Shown: piece after piece, positions 17,801 to 26,229 of the stretch
How positions within the stretch are numbered: position 1 is the first letter of the stretch
How the letters are laid out: every line of letters starts with the position of its first letter
Source of the DNA: Anaerolineae bacterium
GTDB taxonomy: Bacteria > Chloroflexota > Anaerolineae > Aggregatilineales > Aggregatilineaceae
Assembly: GCA_027494015.1 (NCBI GenBank)
Contig: JAOSJP010000001.1
Span: forward strand, 62,001-126,000
Length of the DNA: 64,000 nucleotides
Direction: 5' to 3'
The notes under the pieces: model-generated
The model's database searches: none
What the model was told of the DNA's origin: nothing
Seen by the model: the letters and a program-made list of their open reading frames with translations, nothing else
Made by a program: the position numbers and the translations under genes

Positions 17801-19161
17801 GCGTCCGGCTCGACCGGCGGCTGCTGTGGGCGTGGATTGGGCGGGTGGCGCTGTTCGTCGGGCTGACCTTCGTCGTCGGGCTGCCGTTCACGGCCTATTT
17901 CGCCACCGCTTATGAGTCGGTCAAGCCCTGGGAGCAGGAGACCACGCCGCTGTGGGCGTATCTGTACGTGCATGGCACCTTCATCTTCCTGGTGATCTCG
18001 CTGCTGGTCTGGCAGACGGCGCGCTGGCTGCGCCGCGTGCGCGTGCGCGCGCTGGAAGGGCTGGCCGTGCCCGTGCTGGGGATCGGCGGGGGGCTGCTGC
18101 TGGTGCTCGTTGGCTCCATCGTCTACGGCGTGCGCGAGGCGGCGGTCGCGCAACTGGCCGGGCCGCTGATCGCCTGGGCCGCGCTGCTCTTCTTCCTGCC
18201 GGGGCAGAGCGCGCTGCTGCGCGCCCTGAACGCGCTGATCGTCCTGGCGCTGGCGATCTCGCTCGGCGTGGAGCTGGTGGTGCTGGATGGCGACATTGGC
18301 CGCCAGAACACGGTCTTCAAGTTCTACTTGCAGGTCTGGTTCCTATTGAGTATTGTCGGCGGGGTGGGGCTGGCCTGGATGCTGCACAGTGCCGGGCGCT
18401 GGCACCCGCTGCTGCGCGCGCTGTGGCAGGGCGGGCTGGCCGTGCTGCTGACCATCGCCGCGCTGTATCCTGTGCTGGCGACGCGGGCGCGCGCCCTGGA
18501 TCGCTTCAACCGGGAGGCGACGCCGCTGACGCTCGACGGCATGGAGTACATGAAGCACGCCCTTCACGGCGAGTCCGGCCTGACCTTCCGGCTGGAGGGC
18601 GATTACGACATGATCCACTGGCTGCAAGAGAACGTCGAAGGCACGCCGGTGGTCATGGAGGCGCACCTGTACCCGTCCGAATATCATTGGGGCGGGCGGA
18701 TCAGCATCTACACCGGGCTGCCGACCATGCTCGGCTGGCGCTTCCACCAGATTCAGCAGCACAGCCTGGAGGACATGAATCTGCTGGTGCAGACGCGCGA
18801 GAACAACGCGGCGGCCTTCTATTCGCTGGGTGGGGAGGAAGGCATCCGCGCGGCGCGACGCTTGATTGAGCACTACGACATCGAGTACATCGTCGTCGGC
18901 ACATTGGAGCGGGCCTTCTATGGCGACATCGCCCTCGACCCGGCCACAGGGTTGCAGACGGCGGGGCACGCCGAGGGCCTGGCCAAGTTCGACGCGATGG
19001 CGGCGACGGGCCTGCTGACGCTGGAGTACAGCGCCGACCGTTGCCTGAACACGGCCATCACCGACGCGGCGGCCTGCCCGCCGGCGCAGGTTTACACGGA
19101 CAAGATTTACCGCGTCGTGACGGACGCGGCGTTGGGCGAGCCGGTCGCCCAGGCACAGTAG
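14803..19161 (+). CDS. DUF2298 (Chlor_Arch_YYY) giant membrane protein
   Basis: Starts GTG at 14803 if separate; 1452 residues. Residues 1-370 are soluble and beta-rich (FEIPIDGVIREIEVLHLGD...). A membrane domain starts near 385. The defining segment reads GEKPMDFAYFNAVLRSTVFPP, then GGYINYYYFGYVIVGAPVKL, the YYY motif, followed by FTFLYGDLHAHMIAFPVTLL and PTNSWDWITYLLLG. The C-terminal domain (GDYDMIHWLQENVEGTPVVMEAH, RLIEHYDIEYIVVGTLER) is extracytoplasmic and shared with the next gene. Residues of about 605-645 are encoded by an intergenic-type repeat (16616-16702) inserted in frame between two membrane segments; the neighbouring paralogue lacks it. The family's biochemical activity is unknown. 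Confidence 0.85.
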   Translation: MADGAPATVDLNFEAQPLLRGHGDDIPMTPTHWTVGGSDALAFEIPIDGVIREIEVLHLGDPLRDSGEEAVRLTLTAPDGTQTSTVLRGDFNEGANPLGPPQVAVFDPPLRVERLDASGQRQLATLTVEALDPVYTSGAVIAWEGDWDDPIPWTVCPLPDDVVYRDDLPSGLSSYDCPAVNMFGPHVQGIKLWMVAEDNEEKITAMTGALDQADYLVISSNRFYDSLSRIPWRWPMSLAFYEALFDGRLGYELVRQFESAPQLGPFRIRDQVTPLDDLPAWVNEHWEAEEAFSVYDHPIVLVFKKTDAYSPETVRALLESVTIRPVRSAYPGYVADPEPVGVVTWRAQESTQSPTLLHFDADKWETQRAGGTWRDLFDPDSLLNRSQIAALIAWWLLIVLAGWIAWPLLFVALPALPDRAYPAAKIAAWLIVAWVAWAGGTLGLRTWSRGGLALLLLALAALSLAAVWRRRGQLAAYVRANWRFLLAMEALTLALFLAFVGVRLTNPDLWHGSFGGEKPMDFAYFNAVLRSTVFPPLDPWFSGGYINYYYFGYVIVGAPVKLLGIAPSVAYNLIIPALFAMTGIGVFSVAYNWVRARSARPGQSASPPKSPSPAEPERGTSPLDVGAYRHTPLRGGAGQGTAYVEPRPPQGNAWLAGLLALLLAMVLGNLGTLHVVVTNIAALDGWSQPSLYEQVRRQEAQAQRDRLYQKFYAEEVKDFRAEHGGQEPVEAGDMFAVTDAAQRRVEATIEDYAEHPPLLRLWQYELGNLREQIGAFFGGLSKVLDGQPLPMATHRWYWGPTRIISELPDGAGRGAIAEMPYFTFLYGDLHAHMIAFPVTLLVLLWLLAEILGAGHALRTWWEAGLALALGALAVGVLRPTNSWDWITYLLLGIAGLTFVAWLGAVRARRGDPPPEIAGRLWGWLRPGQARELWLVLLVLPVALAARVGFYFVQRALADQEAARGARVEPVTLSPSSAVAWMIAGLALVVALYAAALIAARVRLDRRLLWAWIGRVALFVGLTFVVGLPFTAYFATAYESVKPWEQETTPLWAYLYVHGTFIFLVISLLVWQTARWLRRVRVRALEGLAVPVLGIGGGLLLVLVGSIVYGVREAAVAQLAGPLIAWAALLFFLPGQSALLRALNALIVLALAISLGVELVVLDGDIGRQNTVFKFYLQVWFLLSIVGGVGLAWMLHSAGRWHPLLRALWQGGLAVLLTIAALYPVLATRARALDRFNREATPLTLDGMEYMKHALHGESGLTFRLEGDYDMIHWLQENVEGTPVVMEAHLYPSEYHWGGRISIYTGLPTMLGWRFHQIQQHSLEDMNLLVQTRENNAAAFYSLGGEEGIRAARRLIEHYDIEYIVVGTLERAFYGDIALDPATGLQTAGHAEGLAKFDAMAATGLLTLEYSADRCLNTAITDAAACPPAQVYTDKIYRVVTDAALGEPVAQAQ
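16616..16726 (+). repeat. dispersed repeat cluster inside a coding sequence
   Basis: Within the DUF2298 gene lie two modules otherwise seen only between genes. One is a CCCCCTCTC / GAGAGGGGG hairpin preceded by CCTCACCCCCTAAAT. The other is the 28-base palindrome at 16675-16702 with arms GTAGGGGCGTAT / ATACGCCCCTAC. The reading frame stays open through both, adding a Pro/Ser/Gly-rich loop. Confidence 0.85.
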
Positions 19162-19167
19162 GCGAGG

Positions 19168-19260
19168 TGTGTAGGGGCATATGGAGCTCAGCGGGCAGTT
19201 GACGAGGATACGGCCCCCAGCGAGCGGCGTAGGGGCGTATGGCCATACGCCCCTACGGAA
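19168..19260 (+). repeat. palindromic repeat between the DUF2298 genes
   Basis: Contains a perfect 28-base palindrome at 19229-19256 (arm GTAGGGGCGTATGG and its complement). A degenerate partner starts at 19172 (GTAGGGGCATATGG). No gene fits in 19162-19335. Confidence 0.8.
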
Positions 19261-19335
19261 ACACCGTCGCCGCCCGCATTGTCAAGCAGCGAGTATCCTG
19301 GGGAGCAACGGCAGATTCTGCCGGGCAGGGAGTGT

Positions 19336-22063
19336 ATGGACGTTTCGCTGATCACGGACTGGCTGGGGCGCGAAGGCGGCTTCGTGCTGCGCTGGTGGCT
19401 GCTGGTGACGCTGGCCGGCGCGGCGGCCTGGCCGCTGCTCTTCCGCCTGGCGAGGGCGCTGCCGGACCGCGGCTATACGCTGGCCCGCGCCGCCGGGCTG
19501 ATGCTGACCGGGTTCGTCTTCTGGTTCCTGGGCAGCGTTGGCCTGCTGCGCAACGATCCGGCGGGGATGGCCTTCGCCTGGCTGGTGGTGGTTGCTCTGG
19601 GGGTGATCGCCCTGTGGCGCTGGGGCGAGCGTCCTTCGCTGCGGCTCTGGCTGGGCGAGCACTGGCCGCTGGTGGCCGTGACGGAGGTGCTGTTCCTGGC
19701 GCTGCTCTTCGGCTGGGCGATTGTGCGGGCGCACAACCCGGAGATGGCCGAGCACCGAAAAGCCGATGGAGATCATGTTCGTCAACGCCATCCGCGCCAG
19801 CGAGACCTTCCCGCCGCAGGACGCCTGGCTGAGCGGCTACGCGATCAGCTACTACTACTTCGGCTACGTGCTCATCGCCATGCTCGCCGACCTGAGCGGC
19901 GTGTCGAGCGGCATCGCCTTCAATATCACCATCGCGCTCGTCTTCGCCCTGACGGGCACCGGCGCGCTCGGCATCGTCTATAACCTGGTGCGCGCGGACG
20001 CTCTGCGGCGCGGCGCGGCGGCGCGCCTCAACGCGCTGGGCGCGGGCGCGTTGGGGCTGTGCTTCCTGGTGCTGATGGGCAACCTGGGCACGGCGCTGGT
20101 CGAGCTGCCCTGGCTCGGCTATGCGCCGGGGCTGGTCAACGCCGCCTATTTCGATTTCTGGGACGTGGAAGAGCGCGCTGGCACCAGCGAAGTGATCGGC
20201 GAGGACGGGACGCTGCGGGTCGTCCCGGCGGACGCCGACGGCGATGGCGTCCCCAACTGGGAAGAGCCGCGCCTGCCGCTGGATGGCTTCAAGTTCACCT
20301 ATGGCCTGGGCTGGCGCTACAGCCGCACCATCCACGACCGCGACCTGAGCGGCACGCCACATCCCATCCAGCCAATCGCCGAGTTCCCCATCTTCAGCTT
20401 CACGCTGGCCGATCTGCACCCGCACGTGCTGGCGCTGCCTTTCGCGACGCTGGCCATCGGGCTGGCGCTGGCGCTGGTGCTGGGCGGGCGCGGGCTGGCG
20501 CGCTGGGAATACCCCTTCTACGCCATCTGGGTGGGCGGGATGGTCTTCGTCAACTCGTGGGACGCCATCTACCTGCCGCTGCTGGTCGGCGCGGAGGCGC
20601 TGCGCCGCCTGCTGCGCAACGGGAACGGCGTGCTGCACGGGCGCGATCTGGTGGGCCACCGTCCGCTTCGCGGCGATCCTCGGCGGGCTGACGCTCGCCT
20701 GCTACCTGCCCTGGCTGATCTCGTTCACGTCGCAGGCGGGCGGCGCGCTGCCCAACGTCATCTACCCGACGCGGTGGCCGCAGTTCTTCTTGCAATTCGG
20801 CGTCTTTCTCGTCCTGCTGACCGGCTTCCTGCTGGTCGAGATGCGGCGGGCGGGCCGGCGCTTCAACTGGGGGGCGGGCTTGCTGGCGGCGGGGCTGCTG
20901 GCGGCGGCGCTCGTCCTGGTGACGGGCGTGCTGGGGCTGCTGGCCTGGGAGAGCGACATGCGCGGGGCCGTCTTCGGCAGCACCGCCCCCGGCGCTAGCC
21001 TGGGCGACCTGCTGCCGGACATCCTGGCGCGGCGGCTGATCGGGCTGCCGACCGAGCTATGGATCTTCCTGCTGGTGGCGCTGGTCGTCGGGCGGCTGTT
21101 CGCGCGCCCGGCGGCTGGTGCGGCGCGCCGGCCGCTGGCGCGCTCAGCCCGGCGACCGCCTTCGCCCTGCTGCTGGCCGGGGCGGGGGCCGTGCTGACCG
21201 TCGCGCCGGACTTCGTTTATCTGCGCGACAACTTCGGGGTGCGCATCAACACCGTCTTCAAGCTCTACTACCAGGGCTGGATTCTGTTCAGCATCGCGGC
21301 GGCGTTTGGCGCGTGGTCGGTGCTGGGCAAGCTCGCCGGGACTGAGCGCCCCGTCAGCCGCCGCGCCGTCGCCCTGCAAGGCGTGTATGCGGCGGCGTTG
21401 GTGCTGCTCCTGGCGGCGGGGATGGCCTACCCCATCCTGGCGACGCGGGCGCGCGCCCTGGTGGACTCAGGGCGGCTGGCCGCCCAGGATCGCCGCGCGG
21501 AGTGCCAGCGGGCTGCTGCTGAGACAGGAGAGACGGTGCAGTGCGAGTCGCTGCCCGCGCTGACGCTGGACGGGGTGCCGACGATGGTCAGCGCCGACGA
21601 GCTTGCGGCCATCCAATGCCTGGCCGCGCTGGAGAGCGGGAGCGGGGCGGTGCTGGCCGAAGCGCCGGGCGGCGCTTACGAGCCGCACAAGAGCCGCTTC
21701 AGCGGGCTGACGGGCCTCCCCACGCTGATCGGCTGGCAGAATCACGAGCGGCAGTGGCGCGGCGCGACGTATGCAGAGGTGACCGACTACCGGCTGGAGA
21801 ACGGCGAGCGCCGCGACCGGGCCAGGGACGTGGAAGACCTCTACACCACGCAGGACTGGGCGCGCGCCTGGCAGATCATTGACCGCTATGGCATTGATTA
21901 CGTTGTCGTCGCCGGGGCGGAGCGGACGATGATCCGCCAGCTTGCCGGGGACGACGCGGGCCGCCAGCGCGAGTACGAGCAAGGGCTGGCTAAGTTCGAG
22001 CAGGTCTTGACGCCGGTGTGCGAGTCCGGGAGCGTGGCCGTTTACCGGGTCAGGGCGAGGTGA
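19336..22063 (+). pseudogene. second DUF2298 (Chlor_Arch_YYY) protein, broken by three frameshifts
   Basis: Tandem paralogue of the preceding gene, about 900 residues if repaired. The ATG at 19336 opens MDVSLITDWLGREGGFVLRW. The frame changes at 19751: removing one A there gives NPEMAGTEKPMEIMFVNAI, the conserved family text. It changes again at 20651: removing one G gives GRDLWATVRFAAILGGL. A third change at about 21110-21150 restores PATAFALLLAGAGAVLTVAPDF. Diagnostic segments are GYAISYYYFGYVLIAMLADL, FTLADLHPHVLALPFATLAI, and the C-terminal IIDRYGIDYVVVAGAERTMI. It is either a decaying gene copy or an intact gene with assembly errors. Confidence 0.8.
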
Positions 22064-22080
22064 TCGAAGGCGGACTGTTG

Positions 22081-24081
22081 ATGAGCACGAGTGTGAACGA
22101 CGCGGCGCTGCCGTTCGGCGAGCCGCACGCTGACGAGACCGATACGCAGCCCATCCCGCTGGGGGCGGCGCTGCGCGTCCGTGTGACGCCGGAAGCCCTG
22201 CTCTACGTGGCGCTCGCGGTGTTGGCGCTGATCTTGCGCGTCGGCGCGCTGGATCGCGCGCCGCTGGACGACGCCCAGGCGCACCAAGCCCTGGCCGCGC
22301 TGCGCGCAGTGGACGGGCGCGTGCCGGGCGGCGCGCTCGTCGCCGACAGCCCGCTGACCTTCGCCCTGAACGCGCTCACCTTCGGCGTGACCGGGGGCGC
22401 CAACGAGACGCTGGCGCGGCTGCCGGTGGCGCTGGCCGGCGCGCTGCTGGCGCTGGCTCCCGCGCTGTGGCGACGCTACCTCAACCCGTTGCCCGCGCTG
22501 ATCCTCAGCCTGCTGCTGGCCATCTCGCCGGTGGCGGTGCTGGCGGCGCGGACGATGAGCGGCGTCACCTGGACGATGCTGCTGGCGCTGGTCGCGCCCT
22601 GGCTGGCGCTGCGCTTCGTCGAGACGGGCGAGCGGCGCTGGGCGGTCCTGGCGACGGTGGCGCTGGCGGCGATGGTCTTCCTGGCCGAGCCAGCGGGCTT
22701 CCTGACGCTGCTGGGGCTGGCTTTTGGCCTGACCTTCGCCTGGCTGACGGACGATGATCCCGGCTCCGCCGCTGCCGCCGGGCTGCGCCGGACGGCGCGG
22801 GCCTGGCCCTGGGCGGGGGGCGTGCTGGCCGCCGCGCTGGTCGTCGTGGGTGTGGCGACGGTCTTGTACTGGGTTCCAGCGGGGCTGACATCGGTCGGCC
22901 AGGTGTTGTGGGCCGGGCTGCGCGGCTTCGCCGAGCGACCGGCGGGCGTGGCGACGGCCTTCCCGGCGTGGGTAGCCCTGCGCTACGAGCTGGGCATTGT
23001 CGCCTTCGGGCTGCTGGCCTTGTACCATGCGGTGCGCCAGGGCGGGTTCTTCGAGCGGGCGCTGGCGGGCTGGGCGCTGGCCGGCATCGTGTGGTCGGTG
23101 GGCTATGGCGGGGCGGGCGCGGCTCATGCTCTGTGGATCACAGTGCCCCTGACCGTATTGGTTGCGCTGCGCGTCACCGACTGGCTGACTGAGCGCGGCG
23201 GCGTGCTGTGGGACGTGCCGGGCTGGGGCGTGCCGCTGCACGCGCTGGTCACTTTCGGGCTGTGGCTGGCGGTGGGGCTGAGCGTGATCCTGCTCGGCAA
23301 GCAGCTTCTTTATGATCTGCCGCGCGAAGTGACCGACCTGGGCGCGCTGGTCGAGCGGCTCTTCGCCGACATCTACAGCCGCAACACGAATTTCGAGACG
23401 CAGCAGATCGCCTCGATTGAGGTGCAGCCCGGCGTGTTCGCCTGGGCGTATGTGCTGGGCTTCATCCAGCTTCGCCTGCTGGTCACGGTGCTGGTGTCGC
23501 TGCTCAACGGCGTGCTGTTCTTCCTGGTGGGCAGCCTGTGGGGCGCGCGCGCCGCATGGCGCGGCTTCGCCCTGGGCACGCTGGCCGCGCTGCTGCTGAT
23601 CAGCGCCGGGTTGGGCGGGCAGGCGGCGCTCAGCCGCGTGGGCGACCCGCGCGAGCTTTGGCTGAGCGACCCGGTGACGGCTGACGTGTACGAGCTGCGC
23701 GCGACGCTGCGCGAGATGAGCCTGCGCGCTACCGGCGAGCCGCGCCTGCTGACGGTCACGGCGCAGGTGCCGCCGGACGGGGCGCTGGCCTGGGCGCTGC
23801 GCGACTATCCCAACACCGTGTTCGCAGACGGAGTGGGCGCGGAGGTGACTTCAGCGGCGGTGATCGCGCCCGCCCGCGACGATCCGCCGCGCATGGGCGC
23901 GCCCTACGTGGGCAAAGAGCTGATCGTGCGCCAGGCGTGGGACATTGACACGCTCTCGTGGCGCGACGCGATCCTCTGGTTCTATCGCGGCGACTCGGCG
24001 GTCAAGCCGGTGAGCGGCGGGCGGCTGACGCTGTGGGTGCGCAACGACGTGTATGGCGTCGAGCGCGTCACTGAGGAATAG
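22081..24081 (+). CDS. GT39/Agl23-like membrane protein
   Basis: 666 residues starting at ATG 22081 (MSTSVNDAALPFGEP). After a short cytoplasmic tail the first helix ends in LRVGALDRAPLDDAQAHQALAALRAV, the acidic-loop position of GT-C enzymes, and about twelve helices follow. Near residue 420-460 a stretch LYDLPREVTDLGALVERLFADIY interrupts the helices. The C-terminal 140 residues are soluble (LRATGEPRLLTVTAQVPPDGAL...). It follows the broken DUF2298 gene by 17 bases and precedes the sigma factor by 19. The helix and loop pattern resembles a diverged oligosaccharide-transferring protein; substrate unknown. Confidence 0.72.
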   Translation: MSTSVNDAALPFGEPHADETDTQPIPLGAALRVRVTPEALLYVALAVLALILRVGALDRAPLDDAQAHQALAALRAVDGRVPGGALVADSPLTFALNALTFGVTGGANETLARLPVALAGALLALAPALWRRYLNPLPALILSLLLAISPVAVLAARTMSGVTWTMLLALVAPWLALRFVETGERRWAVLATVALAAMVFLAEPAGFLTLLGLAFGLTFAWLTDDDPGSAAAAGLRRTARAWPWAGGVLAAALVVVGVATVLYWVPAGLTSVGQVLWAGLRGFAERPAGVATAFPAWVALRYELGIVAFGLLALYHAVRQGGFFERALAGWALAGIVWSVGYGGAGAAHALWITVPLTVLVALRVTDWLTERGGVLWDVPGWGVPLHALVTFGLWLAVGLSVILLGKQLLYDLPREVTDLGALVERLFADIYSRNTNFETQQIASIEVQPGVFAWAYVLGFIQLRLLVTVLVSLLNGVLFFLVGSLWGARAAWRGFALGTLAALLLISAGLGGQAALSRVGDPRELWLSDPVTADVYELRATLREMSLRATGEPRLLTVTAQVPPDGALAWALRDYPNTVFADGVGAEVTSAAVIAPARDDPPRMGAPYVGKELIVRQAWDIDTLSWRDAILWFYRGDSAVKPVSGGRLTLWVRNDVYGVERVTEE

Positions 24082-24100
24082 AGCGGGGCCGGGGTGTAGA

Positions 24101-24733
24101 ATGAGCATCGTGCGCGAAACACCACAAAACCTGCCAGGCCCGGCCAATGACCCGGACCTGCTGGATTTGATCGCCCGCTGCCTGGCCGGGGATCAGGGCG
24201 CTTTTGGCACGCTTTACGAGCGGCACGCGTCGAGCCTGTACCGCCTGGCCTACAGCGTGCTGCTCGTCGAGCAGGACGCCGAGGACGTGCTGCAAGAGGC
24301 GATGGTCTACGCTTTCCGCAACCTGCACCGCTACGACCCGGCGCGCGGCGCGTTCCGCACGTGGCTGTACACGATCACCATCAGCCGCTGCCGCAACGCC
24401 CGCCGCCGCAAATGGCTGCCGACGGTGGCGCTGGCCCATCTGCTTTTGATCGGGGTGGAGCCGCCCGCTCCCGCCGACGAGGGGCCGGAGCATCGCGCGG
24501 CCTGGGCCGAGCTGCGCGACTCGCTGCGCCAGGCATTGGCGACGCTCTCGCCCCGGCTGCGCGAGGCGGTCGCCCTGCGCTACGGGCAAGGGCTGACCTA
24601 CCGCGAGATGGCGGCGATTATGGACTGCCCGCAGAAGACGGCGGAGAGCCGCGTCCGGCTGGCGCACGAGCAGCTTCGCGGGGCGATGAGCGCGGCGGAC
24701 GCGGCGGCGCTGGCCGAGTTGTGGCAGGTGTAG
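24101..24733 (+). CDS. sigma-70 family (ECF-type) RNA polymerase sigma factor
   Basis: 210 residues. Region 2 is seen in GTLYERHASSLYRLAYSVLL, then DAEDVLQEAMVYAFRNLHRY and AFRTWLYTITISRCRN. Region 4 has the helix-turn-helix LSPRLREAVALRYGQGLTYREMA and SRVRLAHEQLR. There is no region 1 or 3. The ATG at 24101 is preferred over upstream in-frame starts that lie inside the previous gene. A probable membrane anti-sigma factor follows after a repeat-filled gap of 133 bases. The pair most likely answers an envelope signal and may control the surrounding membrane-protein genes (inference). Confidence 0.9.
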   Translation: MSIVRETPQNLPGPANDPDLLDLIARCLAGDQGAFGTLYERHASSLYRLAYSVLLVEQDAEDVLQEAMVYAFRNLHRYDPARGAFRTWLYTITISRCRNARRRKWLPTVALAHLLLIGVEPPAPADEGPEHRAAWAELRDSLRQALATLSPRLREAVALRYGQGLTYREMAAIMDCPQKTAESRVRLAHEQLRGAMSAADAAALAELWQV

Positions 24734-24735
24734 GG

Positions 24736-24855
24736 GAGTGGTTGGTGATTGGTTGTTGGTTATTGGTAAGAGCAACTGCATGAGCTGCGCGCTGACAGCA
24801 GCCAGCAATCACCAATCACCAATAACCAATAACCAAGAACCAGAAACCAATCACC
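24736..24855. repeat. ATTGGT/ACCAAT inverted repeat between sigma and anti-sigma genes
   Basis: The left arm (about 24738-24768) is built from GGTTGGTGATTGG / TTGTTGGTTATTGG units. The right arm (about 24808-24855) is made of their complements, with about 40 bases between. A long imperfect hairpin in the sigma/anti-sigma mRNA is possible. Similar units occur at 36830-36875 and 38017. Confidence 0.7.
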
Positions 24856-24866
24856 GGATGTGACTT

Positions 24867-25430
24867 ATGCGCGACCGCCATGTAACTCATCTGCTCACGC
24901 GCTACGTGCACGGGCAGCTCAGCCCGGCGCAGGAGGCGCGCGTGGTCAACCACGTGCGGACGTGCGCGCGCTGCCGGGCGGCGCTGGCCCGCGAGGAACG
25001 GGTCGCCGACGATCTGCGCGGCGAGCTGGCCGTGATCGGGCGAGGATCGGCGGCGCCGGTCGCGGCAGCGTGGGCGGGCGTGTGGCGCGAAGTCCGCTCG
25101 CCGCGCTCGCGGGCGCGCGCCGTGGTCGCGCTGTGGCTGCCGGGGCTGAGCCTGGCTCTGGCGGTGGCGCTGGCCCTGGCAGTGGCGCTGCCGCTGCTGG
25201 CGAGCGGCGGTGTGCGCGCCGAGGCCGCGCCGCAGCAGCCGCGCCCGGTTCTCATGGCGTCGCCGACGCCGGGCGTCACCCAGACGGACGAGGCGATTGA
25301 CGCCGCTGGAACCATGCTGCGCGCGCTGCCGCAGGCAACGGTTGCTTTTGTCGGCGAAGTGGGGGCCAGCCCCGTGCCGATGCCACAGGCGACCGTTTCG
25401 CCGGAAGCGGTGCTGGGCGCGCCGCACTGA
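24867..25430 (+). CDS. putative zinc-finger anti-sigma factor, single-pass membrane protein
   Basis: 187 residues. The N-terminal cytoplasmic domain carries His29-x3-Cys33-x2-Cys36 (NHVRTCARC), the ZAS motif of ECF anti-sigma factors. One very hydrophobic segment at residues 87-111 (VVALWLPGLSLALAVALALA) should cross the membrane. An external Pro/Ala/Thr-rich tail of about 75 residues could be the sensing or cleavage region. Its place just after the ECF sigma gene supports the call. The repeat array begins at its stop codon. Confidence 0.8.
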   Translation: MRDRHVTHLLTRYVHGQLSPAQEARVVNHVRTCARCRAALAREERVADDLRGELAVIGRGSAAPVAAAWAGVWREVRSPRSRARAVVALWLPGLSLALAVALALAVALPLLASGGVRAEAAPQQPRPVLMASPTPGVTQTDEAIDAAGTMLRALPQATVAFVGEVGASPVPMPQATVSPEAVLGAPH

Positions 25431-26140
25431 GAGGGTAGCAGGTTTACCGCCGCCGCGCAGCGAAACGGGGGGGTGAGGTAGGCGGGCCTTAGCAATACGC
25501 CCTACGGTACCGGCGGTTGATCAGACGCGGCGCGGGTTTACCTCACCCCCTGGCCCCCTCTCCGTCAACGGAGAGGGGGAAGTTGAGCGCAGCGAAACGG
25601 GGGTGAGGTAGGCGGGGCGTATCGCAATACGCCCCTACGGTACCGGCGGTTGATCAGACGCGGCGCGGGTTTACCTCACCCCCTGGCCCCCTCTCCGTCA
25701 ACGGAGAGGGGGAAGTTGAGCGCAGCGAAACGGGGGTGAGGTAGGCGGGGGTATCGCAATACGCCCCTACGGTACCGGCGGTTGATCAGACGCGGCGCGG
25801 GTTTACCTCACCCCCTGGCCCCCTCTCCGTCAACGGAGAGGGGGAAGTTGAGCGCAGCGAAACGGGGGTGAGGTAGGCGGGGCGTATCGCAATACGCCCC
25901 TACGGTACCGGCGGTTGATCAGACGCGGCGCGGGTTTACCTCACCCCTGGCCCCCTCTCCGTCAACGGAGAGGGGGAAGTTGAGCGCAGCGAAACGGGGG
26001 TGAGGTAGGCGGGGCGTATCGCAATACGCCCCTACGGTACCGGCGGTTGATCAGACGCGGCGCGGGTTTACCTCACTTGCCCCTCTTCGTCAACGGAGAG
26101 GGGGAAGTTGAGCGCAGCGAAACGGGGGTGAGGTAAACAA
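25431..26140 (+). repeat. tandem array of about 133-bp repeat units
   Basis: The marker GGTACCGGCGGTTGATCAGA occurs at 25506, 25639, 25771, 25904 and 26036, so the period alternates 133 and 132. Each full unit holds two inverted repeats: GGGGCGTAT/ATACGCCCC around CGCA, and CCCCCTCTCCGT/ACGGAGAGGGGG, plus flanking GTTTACCTCACCCC and CGGGGGTGAGGT. Differences among units are small: missing single bases, and a shortened last unit. No gene is seen in 25431-26229. Confidence 0.95.
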
Positions 26141-26229
26141 CCGGCTTCCTGACAATTCGCCGGCAGGATGGCAAATTGGCGCAGGCGCGGCACGCCGCCC
26201 GGCGCGACAACTCCAGGAAAGTTGACCGA

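Noticed and set aside
25431..26140. CRISPR array
   Set aside because: Repeats are about 133 bp, tandem, with no unique spacers and no cas genes.
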